Notes: generated by a model from the sequence alone, not told the origin. A DNA stretch of 64,000 nt from Lentibacillus cibarius (GCF_005887555.1 NZ_VCIA01000001.1:1364001-1428000); one strand, 5' to 3'. Positions 35,256 to 45,061 are shown, counted from the first letter of the stretch. A program made the numbers and translations.

Positions 35256-35564
35256 TTATAGTCCTTTAAAACGTAGTCTCAATACGTTTTTTACTAATTG
35301 TTTGTTGTTTGAATCTAAATAATCAATATCATTTAAATCAACAGAGACCTCGCCGTTATATAAATGTATAGCAAGATTCACAAAAAACTGTTCACTACGG
35401 GACCAAGGCTTTGAAAGCTTTAATAGCTGCTTTACTTCGATAACCTGATTATCATAATCGATATATTCATCAGTTAAATATCTTTCCAATTTACTATGAT
35501 TGTTGAATAGATAAATCACTGCAGCCCAGTGCGGATTATGTTTCGCTAATTCAGATAGTTCCAT
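35256..35564 (-). CDS. Small protein, DUF6075-like
   Basis: 102 residues; the start at 35564 follows GAAGGGTGATAATA. The WSRSEQFFVNLAIHLYNGE segment followed by VDLNDIDYLD resembles a family of small phage/ICE proteins (DUF6075) of unknown function. Located between the excisionase-like gene and the recombinase, so it may belong to the recombination module. Confidence 0.5.
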   Translation of the reverse strand: MELSELAKHNPHWAAVIYLFNNHSKLERYLTDEYIDYDNQVIEVKQLLKLSKPWSRSEQFFVNLAIHLYNGEVSVDLNDIDYLDSNNKQLVKNVLRLRFKGL

Positions 35565-35678
35565 TATTATCACCCTTCTATCAATATTCAGTTTTCTGTC
35601 TTTCTTAGGTTACTAGTTTTCCCCTTTCGGTTTTCTTCCATTTGCTATATCATTTATAGAAGAAATTCAATTTTAGTT

Positions 35679-35864
35679 TTACCTCGCCTTAGATTTTGCT
35701 ATTTCGTTAATTGCCTGTAGATACCTTTGCTTTTGCTCTCTAGAAAGGTTCTTTCTCAAATAACGATACAATGTTGTTTCATGAACACCCAAGTGTTCAG
35801 CTAGTTCCCAAGTACGCACGGTTTGATTTTTTAATTCGTCGCGTATGGCTTGATTGCGTACCAT
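35679..35864 (-). CDS. Small HTH protein, excisionase-like
   Basis: 61 residues, almost entirely one HTH (TWELAEHLGVHETTLYRYLR) plus a basic helix. The size and position next to a recombinase suggest an excisionase or control protein. It is divergent from the gene at 35976; the 110-bp space between probably holds both promoters. Confidence 0.65.
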   Translation of the reverse strand: MVRNQAIRDELKNQTVRTWELAEHLGVHETTLYRYLRKNLSREQKQRYLQAINEIAKSKAR

Positions 35865-35975
35865 GTATTTCCACCTCCTGTTTTGCTGGTAGTACTAGTA
35901 TATTTTTTAATGGTAACTATTTCAAGCGAATATAATACTTAAAAGTAGTAACCAAAAATAAAAAGGAGTGATTTA

Positions 35976-37133
35976 ATGACGAATTACTTAAATGCGAAAG
36001 AAAATTCTTTGCTAACAAAACATACGGATTACGAACTAAGCGGAAATGCTATATATGCATCATCTGAGGAAGTAGAATATTATAATCCGTTTGCTCAAAT
36101 AAAAGATTCACTATTAGAATATATTTTAGGCAAAAATAAGGATTACGTAGATGCTGATTTTGATTTACATACGTTGTTTTTAAATCTAAATTATAATAAT
36201 CCTGACCAAATTTATCGGTTTGTCCAACATTTTGGTCTGCTATACAATCCGATTTTTATGGATAAAGAATTACAGGAAAGTCTTATCAGTGAGTACGGGA
36301 TAAAACAATTAAGATACAGAACAGGGATTTTTTCACACGTGTATAGTGAAAATGAATCTTTATTAATGTCAGAAATAAACAATCGGCCAATATATTTAAA
36401 AGAATTTCAGGAGGAAATTGAAAGGTTAAGGATGGTCATCGAATTATACATGGCAATACAGGCGCAAGACATCACCATTCTATCTAGAAATACCCGCTTT
36501 ATGTTGTTTTTAGAAAATCATTATAAACATCCAGTTCTTAATCCATTCCAAGAGCTTTTACAACATTCTAAGATGAAGGCAAACGTTCAAGCCGTATTAG
36601 CCAATATAGATGGTTTTTCTGTAAACAAAAGGGATTATACCAAACAACAATTGGAAGAGATTATAGAATCAACTGAAAGTGTTTATAAAAATATCCAACA
36701 ACTAGGTTTGGAAGATCTTATCATTGAGATGTGTATTGTCTATTTAGAAGCAAATATTGAAACGGCATTAAAAGGAGTCTCTCCTAAAATAAGTTTTAAT
36801 GATGACGGAAGTAGTCAACAAACTTGGGTATTCTCCGGCCTGCTTCCAGCAATTTATTTTATGATTCATCAAGACTTTATTTCAGGAAAACCATTCAAGA
36901 GATGCCATAATCCAAATTGCAATAACTTATTTACTCCTAAACCTAAACATAAAATTCATTGTTCGAATATGTGCCAATCACGGGCTAAGACTGCTCGTCT
37001 TAAACTGAAGAAGAAGGATGAAGCTTTAAAACTTTATAAAGAGGGTCTTTCTATTGATGAAATTGCTAATAAAATTAAAATGGAGCGCGGGCGTGTTAGC
37101 GGATGGATAAATAAATATAATAAAGACCGGTAA
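35976..37133 (+). CDS. Zinc-finger/HTH protein, 385 aa
   Basis: A long helical N-terminal region (1-290), a C-terminal treble-clef-like zinc site (CHNPNCNNLFTPK, then HCSNMCQSRAKTARLK) resembling CGNR-type fingers, and a terminal HTH (GLSIDEIANKIKMERGRVSG). It is probably a DNA-binding regulator of the element. The GGAGTG ribosome site before ATG is good and a terminator follows at 37152. Confidence 0.7.
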   Translation: MTNYLNAKENSLLTKHTDYELSGNAIYASSEEVEYYNPFAQIKDSLLEYILGKNKDYVDADFDLHTLFLNLNYNNPDQIYRFVQHFGLLYNPIFMDKELQESLISEYGIKQLRYRTGIFSHVYSENESLLMSEINNRPIYLKEFQEEIERLRMVIELYMAIQAQDITILSRNTRFMLFLENHYKHPVLNPFQELLQHSKMKANVQAVLANIDGFSVNKRDYTKQQLEEIIESTESVYKNIQQLGLEDLIIEMCIVYLEANIETALKGVSPKISFNDDGSSQQTWVFSGLLPAIYFMIHQDFISGKPFKRCHNPNCNNLFTPKPKHKIHCSNMCQSRAKTARLKLKKKDEALKLYKEGLSIDEIANKIKMERGRVSGWINKYNKDR

Positions 37134-37151
37134 AATATAAGATGTACATAG

Positions 37152-37188
37152 AGCGTGCCAATGATAAGAAACAATGGTACGCTTTTTT
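37152..37188 (+). terminator. Intrinsic terminator
   Basis: AGCGTGCCA / TGGTACGCT stem (one G-T pair) followed by six T. Confidence 0.8.
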
Positions 37189-37230
37189 GTGTCTTTTTTT
37201 ATTCACAACGTTTGCATTTCTGATATACGT

Positions 37231-37440
37231 CTACTGAATAATAAACAAATCGTAAAACTCCAATCGTAGTTTCTCTGCAATTTTCTTTGCAACTTTTGGC
37301 GATGGATGTTTTCTGCAATTGATAATCTGATTAAGATAAGCCCCGCTTGTTCCAAGTTCTTTTGAAAAATTCCGTTGAGAATATCCTTTTTCTATTAATG
37401 TCATTCTAAATTGAGTCGCATCTTTAAGCACAATCTTCAT
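37231..37440 (-). CDS. XRE-family HTH protein, 69 aa
   Basis: A single Cro/C1-type HTH: LIEKGYSQRNFSKELGTSGA then YLNQIINCRKHPSPKVAKKIA. Small repressors of this kind control excision/replication genes of ICEs. It is divergent from the replication-relaxation gene, with a hairpin-rich 400-bp spacer between. Confidence 0.85.
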   Translation of the reverse strand: MKIVLKDATQFRMTLIEKGYSQRNFSKELGTSGAYLNQIINCRKHPSPKVAKKIAEKLRLEFYDLFIIQ

Positions 37441-37839
37441 AATGATCTCCCTTTACTCCAAAATTGTTAACTTTATTTTAACGTTTGATTGTATTATATT
37501 ATCGATTATTCATCACCACAAATGAGAGTTTGACACTGTCCCCCTCTGGTTATGAATGAAGGAAATCAACTCAAAGTGAATTCTCGCATTTCTCTATATT
37601 TTCCATTCACTCTAAGAATACAAAGTTTTTGACTATATAATGATTTCTGAGTCATGACAAGTAATAAACTTTCACCACCCTAATTGGGTATGTTTAAGGG
37701 TTATTACTTGGAAAAGTTGATAACTCAGCACCCTTCACGTCATAACGGAGATCAAAATAACCCAAACAATATAGGCAAAAAAGCGATCTGTTTAAAAGGG
37801 ATAAACCATGATTTATATTTTTTCAAGAGGTGATACAAA
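37441..37839. other. Non-coding control region with a long hairpin
   Basis: Contains CAAGTAATAA ... TTATTACTTG arms (37658-37667, 37701-37710) with an inner ACCC-TAATT-GGGT stem, plus promoters expected for the flanking divergent genes. May be an oriT, an operator region or a structured leader. Confidence 0.4.
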
Positions 37840-38811
37840 ATGGAGAGGATAACAACGTTAAAGGGAACTGGTAGAAGCAGACTTGAAGTAAAAGAATCCG
37901 AAATTCAATATTTGGCATATCTAGAGAAGCACCGTGTTTTAACTCTACAGCAACTGCACACAGTTGCAACAGAGCTGTTTGGGGTAATTCTTGATAGTTA
38001 TAGTTTTAAAAATCGCATGCGTAAATTTGAACAGTTCAAACTTATTCGATCAAAGCAGTATGCAGATGGATTCAATGGCGAACGCTTTAAATATGTATCG
38101 ATTGGTATAAGAGCAGTGGACTTACTAATTGAAAATAAGCTACTGGATGCAGACTTCAATCAACAAAATATCTATAAATATATTCGAAAAGAGAATCTTT
38201 TGCATTATTTGGTTACCCAACAAGCTATTATTAATATCCTTTTAGCAAATCAACGTGAAAGTTATATGTACAATCAAGATATTTTTTCATTCTCAAATTC
38301 CGATTACCCGTATCACGATTTAATTCGGAAAAAGAGCATGGTTTTTGGACGCAATAGTGGCGCACAACATGCGGCTATTTCTAGCTTTAAGAACGGAACT
38401 AGCCAAAAATCGAAAAGCAACTATCGAACTTACACCATCATTAAGCCAGACTGGGTAATAAAGTTAGATTTAGAAGAAGATGACCTACCAAGTATTATTA
38501 ATATCGAAGCGGATATGGGAACAGAGCCTTTAGCGACTTTGGAAGAGAAGTTTTGGAAATACTGTATATTGGCTAAAAACAGATCCCATGAACGACATCT
38601 TTTACTATTTGTCTTTCCAGATAAGTCCTTTTCAAACCGCTCATCCTTTGTACTACAAAAAAAGCGGGTGAAAAACTTTTTAAACATATTAAACCTGCAA
38701 ACTAATAAGAAGATAATGGAAGAAGCTAAAATTTCAGTTGCGACAGTTCCTTTATCGGGGTCTGCCGAGCGTTCCCTTTTATTTTTTCATGGTAATGAAG
38801 TTAAAGGATGA
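37840..38811 (+). CDS. Replication-relaxation family protein
   Basis: 323 residues resembling PF13814 (Replic_Relax) proteins of Gram-positive plasmids and ICEs: an N-terminal winged helix (YLEKHRVLTLQQLHTVATEL, FKLIRSKQY) and a C-terminal nuclease-like domain (IKPDWVIKLD, INIEADMGTEPLATLEEK with Glu/Asp, KYCILAKNRSHERHLLLFVF). Family members act in plasmid replication, probably at the origin. Good AAGAGGTG site before the ATG. Confidence 0.75.
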   Translation: MERITTLKGTGRSRLEVKESEIQYLAYLEKHRVLTLQQLHTVATELFGVILDSYSFKNRMRKFEQFKLIRSKQYADGFNGERFKYVSIGIRAVDLLIENKLLDADFNQQNIYKYIRKENLLHYLVTQQAIINILLANQRESYMYNQDIFSFSNSDYPYHDLIRKKSMVFGRNSGAQHAAISSFKNGTSQKSKSNYRTYTIIKPDWVIKLDLEEDDLPSIINIEADMGTEPLATLEEKFWKYCILAKNRSHERHLLLFVFPDKSFSNRSSFVLQKKRVKNFLNILNLQTNKKIMEEAKISVATVPLSGSAERSLLFFHGNEVKG

Positions 38812-39584
38812 TCAGTATGTACTTCTTCTACTTTTAAACAGTCATTCTGTAGCGAATGACTTACATAATACTTCGAGTTTCTATTAATCGTCTCCTTTAC
38901 TGGATACCACAATAAACCTTTTTCATATCAATGGTCCTCGCTGTTGAATCGCTTATTATTCTATCAATTCCTTCCTTTTCTTCCCCTTGATCGTAACCAT
39001 TATAGGTATCTAACCTCGACATTGGGCAAAAATTGATGTTGTAACCCATTCCAAAATTAAGAATTTATACATTAAAAAGTGGTTGGACCACTAAATTATT
39101 AATTGGTACCGGGTTAAGGTACCCACTATTAGATACCATGAACAAACCACTCGTATTAGTTATTCTCGATTATATGACACTATCCTGAACATTCTCCGTA
39201 ACCCTTATTCGTTACTCTTTAAGGTAACTACAATTAGCATTTAAAATTACCACTTTTATATTAAAAATCCCCTACTATTTTCAAACTCTCATTTGTGCAA
39301 TCCTCAAAACAATTTATAATGTACAATTACAGGCATTCTGTTAACTTTTATAGACTTTTGTTAACCAAGCACTAGAAATGAGAGAAATCAAGGCTATAAT
39401 TGTTTTCACTTAGGCACATTATCTTGCAAATTAGTAATAACCTTGCGATAGGTTGACGTTGATCCGTTAAACAAGCACTGGGGGAAAGCTGCGGGAGAGG
39501 GGGTTTTCAGAACATAACATTTACCAGTATCTAAAGCAGTCACAACTAACAAAGGATACTAACTATAGAAGGAAGGATATAGCA
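38812..39584. other. 770-bp non-coding region, candidate replication origin
   Basis: No ORF with a ribosome site. Contains GGTACCGGGTTAAGGTACC (39104-39122), the direct repeats GTTAACCAAGCACT (39360) and GTTAAACAAGCACT (39466), and AACCT/AGGTT arms near 39438-39453. Lies between the replication-relaxation gene and the large ATPase gene. Confidence 0.45.
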
Positions 39585-41636
39585 ATGAGCAATCTCGAAA
39601 ACTATTTAAATGATTTGCCATTTGAATTAACTGAAGAAGAGAAGAAGGAATGGAGAGAAGAAGGCATAAACAATAAAACGGCTAACCAACAAGACGATAT
39701 TCCCAATCCCTTTTTAGATGAAGATACTAACGCTAATATTGTGTCGATAGAAGAAAGAAGAAAAAACCGTAAAAAAACGGAACTACGGGATTTCACATTA
39801 TACGAAGATGTTATGAAGGCTATACAAGAAGATGAAAATAAACAAAGCACCAGCTCCGACACTGATGCTTCTGAAAAAGATAATAAGATCGTTTCAGACC
39901 TTAAAAATTATGTCTTACCATTTGATGATATTTCCACGAAAATCAATTTCAAAAAGATGTATTACTATATTTATTATAAAGCTGGAAAGGAATTTAAAGA
40001 AGAACGATTATCCAACTTTCTTATACTTCCATTATACGCTATAAAAGCCGAGGATGGAAGCCAAAAAATGTATGCTCGATTAATTAATCAGGAAACTTCC
40101 GTTGAGGTAATTTTCGATGGTGAAAAGTTATCAAACCAAAGAAGTTTTAAAACCTTTGTCAAAAGTTACGGTAATTATAATTGGAATGGAAAACAGCATA
40201 ATTTAAATGACTTGAACGACTTATTAAGTGCCTACAAGCTTGATGAAATCGAGGAAAAAACGTATGCGGGATGGCATAAAAGAGAGAAAATGTGGTTATT
40301 TCCTGACCGAGCTTATCATAATGGAAATGTATATCCAGTAAATGATGATAAAGTAACGATAAACGGGAAGTCTTTCACTTTCGATAGAGAAGTAAAAAAT
40401 GAAGTTAAAATAATTCGAGAACATATTGATCTACCAGAAGACACAAACGAAATCAATAATGTTGTAGAGTCTTTCATTAAGCTTTATAAAAAAGATGGAC
40501 ATCTAGGTATTGGTTGGATCATCGCTTCTTTTGTAGCGGATGATATATCTTCCAAAAAATTAGCAGGTCAATTCCCGCTTCTTGCGCCATATGGAATTTA
40601 TCAAAGTGGAAAAACTGGTTATGTACGCTTTCTGAGTGAAATGGCTGGGATTGATACCGAATTAAACACTGAACCTTCAAAAGATGTTTGGAGAAAAGAT
40701 CTTCATAACTTTTCTTGCCTTCCAATTATTTATGATGAAGTGAAAGAGAAAAAAGGGCCAAATGGATATATTAAAGAAATGCGACCATATATTAACAAAA
40801 CTTTTGATCGAGCAACTTTTAAAAAAGGATCGATAGACAAATATGCAACAGAACACTATGAGGTTCATGGTACTCTTGGGTTACTTGGTGAAGTCCCACC
40901 TACAGATTCTGCTATTTTATCCCGTTTCATTTATATCGATTCTAGCAAAATGAGCAAGAACAAATCGTTGTATCACATAGTTAAAAGTAATCAACATATT
41001 TTAAATGCCATTGGGCAGTATTTTATGAGAACTTCGGAAGATTGGAAACCTGATTTCATGGCATCATACCAAGAGTTTTTGGTGGATCTGGGAGAGCGTG
41101 ATATTAAGGATGACCGTATGGAGATTAGTTACGCCATTATTCTGGCAGGAGCAAAAACCTTTTTAAAAGTTCTTGAAAAGTTAGTAGGAGAAGGTAAATT
41201 CAACTCCGAACGCACAATAAAGGAACTAGTAGATTATGTTGAATCAAAAATTAAATCAAACGGTCAAGATCTAAGACAATCTCATCCTTCTATGCAATTC
41301 TTAGAAGACATTGGGACAATGGTAGGTGAAAAGGAAATAATCGATACTGCCTTCACAATACGGATTAACCATGAATTCGAAGGAAAGTTATATAAAAAGA
41401 TCCTATTCTTAGCACCATCAAGTATTTGGAAAGCGCACAAGAAAAACCAAGTATCCGACCCATTTTATACGAGTAGTGGTCAATTGAAAAACGATTTAAA
41501 AACTTATTCCTTTTTCATCGGCAGTAAGTCATTCCGGGTTTCTCCAAAGTTAAAATCTGCTCCAACATGCTGGATGATTGATTTGACAGACCCTTCACTT
41601 CCTACAGAAATGCAGAATTTTGATTACTGTAAATAG
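39585..41636 (+). CDS. DUF927-type primase/helicase-like ATPase
   Basis: 683 residues. The N-terminal third is acidic and charged; the centre has a P-loop GIYQSGKTGYVRFL (about residue 345) and an acidic Walker B LPIIYDEVKEKKG, followed by the long C-terminal region with GTLGLLGEVPPTDSAILSRF. This matches the DUF927 group, linked to superfamily 3-like helicases of mobile-element replication. Probably opens or unwinds the element's origin. A weak ribosome site (GAAGGA) precedes the ATG and an intrinsic terminator follows. Confidence 0.75.
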   Translation: MSNLENYLNDLPFELTEEEKKEWREEGINNKTANQQDDIPNPFLDEDTNANIVSIEERRKNRKKTELRDFTLYEDVMKAIQEDENKQSTSSDTDASEKDNKIVSDLKNYVLPFDDISTKINFKKMYYYIYYKAGKEFKEERLSNFLILPLYAIKAEDGSQKMYARLINQETSVEVIFDGEKLSNQRSFKTFVKSYGNYNWNGKQHNLNDLNDLLSAYKLDEIEEKTYAGWHKREKMWLFPDRAYHNGNVYPVNDDKVTINGKSFTFDREVKNEVKIIREHIDLPEDTNEINNVVESFIKLYKKDGHLGIGWIIASFVADDISSKKLAGQFPLLAPYGIYQSGKTGYVRFLSEMAGIDTELNTEPSKDVWRKDLHNFSCLPIIYDEVKEKKGPNGYIKEMRPYINKTFDRATFKKGSIDKYATEHYEVHGTLGLLGEVPPTDSAILSRFIYIDSSKMSKNKSLYHIVKSNQHILNAIGQYFMRTSEDWKPDFMASYQEFLVDLGERDIKDDRMEISYAIILAGAKTFLKVLEKLVGEGKFNSERTIKELVDYVESKIKSNGQDLRQSHPSMQFLEDIGTMVGEKEIIDTAFTIRINHEFEGKLYKKILFLAPSSIWKAHKKNQVSDPFYTSSGQLKNDLKTYSFFIGSKSFRVSPKLKSAPTCWMIDLTDPSLPTEMQNFDYCK

Positions 41637-41643
41637 AAATATT

Positions 41644-41672
41644 AGACAATCCTAGAATGGGGTTGTCTTTTT
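41644..41672 (+). terminator. Intrinsic terminator of the ATPase gene
   Basis: AGACAATCC / GGTTGTCT stem followed by TTTTT, eight bases after the stop. Confidence 0.8.
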
Positions 41673-41760
41673 ATTATGCTTAGGTACGTCCCAAACTTAT
41701 TGACAACATATAAAACTCATCATGCCAAAACCGGGATCCATTGTCGCAATCTATTTTTAA

Positions 41761-42037
41761 TACGACAGTTATACGACATTACTTACGACAGCAACAAACC
41801 TTGATATAACAACATTTCTATTACAATCTATTATAATAAATACTTATTTGTCGTAAGTCGCAATGTTTTTATACTATGCTCCTTTTTTCTTAAAACCATT
41901 CTAATAAAATATATACACTAGTACCCATATCTAGTTGCGACTTACGACAAAACCACCCAGAACGTTGATACACAAGGTATTCTCATTGTCTTTAACCAAA
42001 AAGAACACACGACATCCGTGCTTCATTTTTTACGACA
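41761..42037. repeat. Cluster of TACGACA repeats (iteron-like)
   Basis: TACGACA starts at 41761, 41772, 41784, 41943 and 42031, and its complement TGTCGTA at 41849; GCGACTTACGACA and TGTCGTAAGTCGC are mirror-related. The first three are spaced 11 and 12 bp, about one helical turn. No gene lies in 41673-42203. Resembles iterons bound by a replication initiator. Confidence 0.7.
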
Positions 42038-42203
42038 AATGGTTTTTAGTATGTGAAACAAAGCCACTTAAACCTCTACGAATTAAATCAATGTCCCTAA
42101 GACATAGCGACCTATACATCTATTCTTTTCCTTCAATCTATTCGAATATCGAGGACCTAAAGGTATAATATCTCAAATGTTTAAATTATTGGGGGAAATT
42201 TTT

Positions 42204-42455
42204 ATGGACCAATTTTCTAAAGATGCTTATGTGGAAGGGAAGAAGGTGAGACGACTAATTGATTCAGATGAAAAGCTAATTGTCGTCATGAATATATTCG
42301 AGATGATTAATTTAGATTATGAACAATTTTCTTATGAAATTATGCAGTTTTATAAGCGATACAACAAATCAGTGCCGTGCTTTATCAAGCAAGTAAATAA
42401 AGAGAACATGCACTTCTTCGGTATTTATTTTATCCACGGACTATTGTATGAATAA
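42204..42455 (+). CDS. Small hypothetical protein, 83 aa
   Basis: Not recognised. The ATG at 42204 follows GGGGGAAATTTTT. Acidic N-terminal half and aromatic C-terminal half (FFGIYFIHGLLYE). First of two small genes that probably form one transcript. Confidence 0.55.
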   Translation: MDQFSKDAYVEGKKVRRLIDSDEKLIVVMNIFEMINLDYEQFSYEIMQFYKRYNKSVPCFIKQVNKENMHFFGIYFIHGLLYE

Positions 42456-42505
42456 ATCTCACAGTATTAAACATTTTAAAGACATTCAAAAGGAGCTTAA
42501 AACGG

Positions 42506-42859
42506 ATGAATAAAACTACAATTGAACCACACTATTATGACCAGATTAAACATCTTTCATTAGATGATTTTGCGAACATCGCTCTCGATTTATATAATGA
42601 TTATAGGGATGATGTAATGGCATACGCCCTTAATAATTTAAATCAATTTAATCAGCAGAAGGTATTATTTGATGATTCGAAACTGTTCTATTGGGATATT
42701 TCCGATGATCCATACCTTAACTATTTGATTAGAAAGCATTCAGCAGAAATATGGGAGCGAATGATCACTTCTAAAAAAAGTTATATCTTAATTAATCTAG
42801 ATGTTTTCAATGGAATTAACTGCTGGAGCCTTTATTTACCACCGGTTCTTTATCAATGA
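42506..42859 (+). CDS. Hypothetical protein, 117 aa
   Basis: Not recognised. Soluble, helix-rich, Asp/Tyr-rich (LSLDDFANIALDLYNDYRDD). AGGAGC precedes the ATG by 11 bases. A strong terminator follows 20 bp after the stop. Confidence 0.55.
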   Translation: MNKTTIEPHYYDQIKHLSLDDFANIALDLYNDYRDDVMAYALNNLNQFNQQKVLFDDSKLFYWDISDDPYLNYLIRKHSAEIWERMITSKKSYILINLDVFNGINCWSLYLPPVLYQ

Positions 42860-42878
42860 TTATTTTGTATTAAAAAAG

Positions 42879-42914
42879 GGACAGAGAGTGCGCGTGCATT
42901 CTCTGTCCTATTTT
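42879..42914 (+). terminator. Intrinsic terminator
   Basis: GGACAGAGAG / CTCTGTCC stem with a GC-rich loop, then a T-rich tail. Confidence 0.85.
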
Positions 42915-42936
42915 AATCATTCTTATACTGAAACAC

Positions 42937-43173
42937 TCAATGAAGTCGTGTAATACTCGCTAAGGAAGCTTCCCTTGGAATTATTACGCGGTTTCCTTGA
43001 TCAAAACCTAATGGACCAATATCATTAAAAATCAAAAACATCTCGCCTTCTATCAAGTCTTCATTTATGTTTTCACTCACAAATTTTTGCGCTTCACTAA
43101 CAGTAGAAGCTTCAACAATCGTTTCTAGTACATCACTCTTTTCTTTGCGTCGAATAACGTAGTATTTATTCAT
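42937..43173 (-). CDS. Small protein, tandem paralogue A
   Basis: 78 residues (start at 43173). Shares MN/KxYxVIRxxxxxD.xETiVEA, xEAqKfV, GFdqxNRvIiP with the gene at 43257. Likely one alpha/beta domain; function unknown. The tandem pair points to local duplication. Confidence 0.6.
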   Translation of the reverse strand: MNKYYVIRRKEKSDVLETIVEASTVSEAQKFVSENINEDLIEGEMFLIFNDIGPLGFDQGNRVIIPREASLASITRLH

Positions 43174-43256
43174 GTTTGTCATCCTATATATCAAAGGGAA
43201 TCCTCCGTCAGAATTTCCACAGAGTATTCCCTTATATTGCAGATTTTTTTTAATTT

Positions 43257-43490
43257 CTAAAACTGTCCAATAAGAATCACGACATCACCATCCGGAAAAA
43301 TCAATCGGTTTAGTTCGTTAAATCCAAGATGATTAGCCACTGGGAAGACGATAAAGCTTTCTTTTTCCAATAACTTATTAACATAATGCTTCCTTACCTT
43401 TTCCCTCGCATCATCCATCGAGTTCGCTTCAATTACTGTTTCTTGATAATCCCTATTTTTTGTTGAACGAATAACACAGTATTCTTTCAT
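43257..43490 (-). CDS. Small protein, tandem paralogue B
   Basis: 77 residues with the same layout as its neighbour (YCVIRSTKNRDYQETVIEA, AREKVRKHY, GFNELNRLIFPDG). A bidirectional terminator lies just upstream on the other side (43522-43582). Confidence 0.6.
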   Translation of the reverse strand: MKEYCVIRSTKNRDYQETVIEANSMDDAREKVRKHYVNKLLEKESFIVFPVANHLGFNELNRLIFPDGDVVILIGQF

Positions 43491-43521
43491 ACTTAAACGC
43501 CTCTCTTTCTACTTATTTATA

Positions 43522-43582
43522 AAAAAACATCGATAAAGATGACAGCAATTATTTCCGCCGCACATCCTTATCGATGTTTTTT
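43522..43582. terminator. Long inverted repeat
   Basis: AAAAAACATCGATAA / TTATCGATGTTTTTT arms around a 30-nt loop. The rest of 43583-43868 shows no gene. Confidence 0.7.
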
Positions 43583-43868
43583 AACGATATTCAATGACCC
43601 AAAAGGCCGCCTCTTGCTTCTTTTCTAAACAATGATAAGTCAATTAATCTTTTAAATAGTATAACCTCTATATTGCACGCTTTTAACCTTCGATTGTTAA
43701 AAACAATGTAGCCTTCCCGCCATTCGTTTGTCATTAATAACATGAATTCGACCCTATTTAGGCAACTTTCTTTTGGTTACTAGTTTGAAGAACACAGTAG
43801 GGAGAGAAAATGAGACATAAAAGATATAATAAGGTTCAGAACACTGATAACAGAAAGGTGAGGGCATT

Positions 43869-44342
43869 ATGGGTACATACTATGCATTAGGAATTGTAAA
43901 ACACTTTACAGCAAAATCGGACCAAGCGATCAGTCCAGCTATTTGGAACGTATATCTGGATGAAAGAATAGATATTCAGCTATATACTCTGCGCATGAAT
44001 GGTGCAGAAATACACGGGGAATTGAAGATGGAAGTATTTGAAGACAACATCGAAGACTTTTATAACAAACTTGTTGAAATTACTGATAACGAAAAGATTT
44101 CAATATACTTTGAGGACTCAGGAAAAAACATGGAGCAATATCAGAGTTGGGTTACGGAAATGACAGTTAAACAATACGATCCAAATATTACCTTGACCGC
44201 TGAACTTGCCATTCTGTTCATAGAAGGGAAAGTTCTTGTGGAGGAATTCAGCATTGAGCCGAAATTGATTAATTGGTTGTTTCGGCATGTTAATCTCGCA
44301 AACCCACTTGTTGGTTGTGTAATGTGCGATATAGTTGGATAA
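43869..44342 (+). CDS. 157-aa protein, paralogue 1 of a duplicated family
   Basis: Not recognised as a known family. A beta-rich start (MGTYYALGIVKHFTA), central NIEDFYNKLVEI and a strongly conserved C-terminus (VEEFSIEPKLINWLFRHV, then NPL.GC.M.DIVG). The gene at 50950 encodes a near twin with the same length. Each is followed by a copy of a small membrane-protein gene (broken at 45309, intact at 51498), so the two genes form a unit. Confidence 0.75.
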   Translation: MGTYYALGIVKHFTAKSDQAISPAIWNVYLDERIDIQLYTLRMNGAEIHGELKMEVFEDNIEDFYNKLVEITDNEKISIYFEDSGKNMEQYQSWVTEMTVKQYDPNITLTAELAILFIEGKVLVEEFSIEPKLINWLFRHVNLANPLVGCVMCDIVG

Positions 44343-44635
44343 TACCTTCCTAATTATGTGCAGGTGGCGGTTATATCATTAAACGGGAGAAATAGGCGTA
44401 AGTAAATGCTAGAAAACAATTTAAATGATTAAATTCCTCAAACGTTACATCAACGACAAGTCAATGACCCAGATTATTGAGAAAGGCCAAAGAAGCGCGG
44501 GAAGAGGGGAAGAAACTTCTATGGAAGCGGATGGATAAACCAATTTCTTAAATAAAGACACAAGGAAATAGAGTGTTATTTGATTCGCTTCAGTCAATTT
44601 CCACTTCCAAAATTCACTTTAAATTGAGGTAGGGA

Positions 44636-45061
44636 TTATCTATATTGCGTATATTCAAGTAAACTACGAAGTTCATCTATAACGAAATCTAGTGATTCAG
44701 TATCTGCTTCATCATCAACCTTTTTCATATTCCTTTTCAAATCTGTAAATGCTTGTATCCTTTTTATTATTTCATTCGTGATGTCTAACACTTTTTCGTC
44801 GGATTGCTGGAATGCTTCTAATAATCTGTCGTAATTTGTTTTAGATGTCGATTGGGATAACTCATTAGATAGCTGATCAATTCTTTCCTGTTTCCTATCC
44901 ATATTTTTGTTTTGTTTTTCCATCTGTTCAAGCATCATGGTCATTGTTTTCTTGTACTGATCAGCATTTCCTTCTTGAGCCTTACAGAGTTCCTTTAAGG
45001 TCTCTTCTACAGTCATATTCCTTAACTTATTCGGAATATCGGTATTGTGGAATTTATGCAT
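44636..45061 (-). CDS. Coiled-coil protein, 141 aa
   Basis: Starts after AAGGAGGCACCATT. Long heptad-like region (MTMMLEQMEKQNKNMDRKQE then RIDQLSNELSQSTSK) and an acidic C-terminal helix. Not recognised. Confidence 0.65.
   Translation of the reverse strand: MHKFHNTDIPNKLRNMTVEETLKELCKAQEGNADQYKKTMTMMLEQMEKQNKNMDRKQERIDQLSNELSQSTSKTNYDRLLEAFQQSDEKVLDITNEIIKRIQAFTDLKRNMKKVDDEADTESLDFVIDELRSLLEYTQYR

Noticed and set aside
37840..41636. Relaxase/conjugation machinery
   Set aside because: No relaxase three-His motif, coupling protein or VirB4-like ATPase is present; only replication-type genes can be supported.
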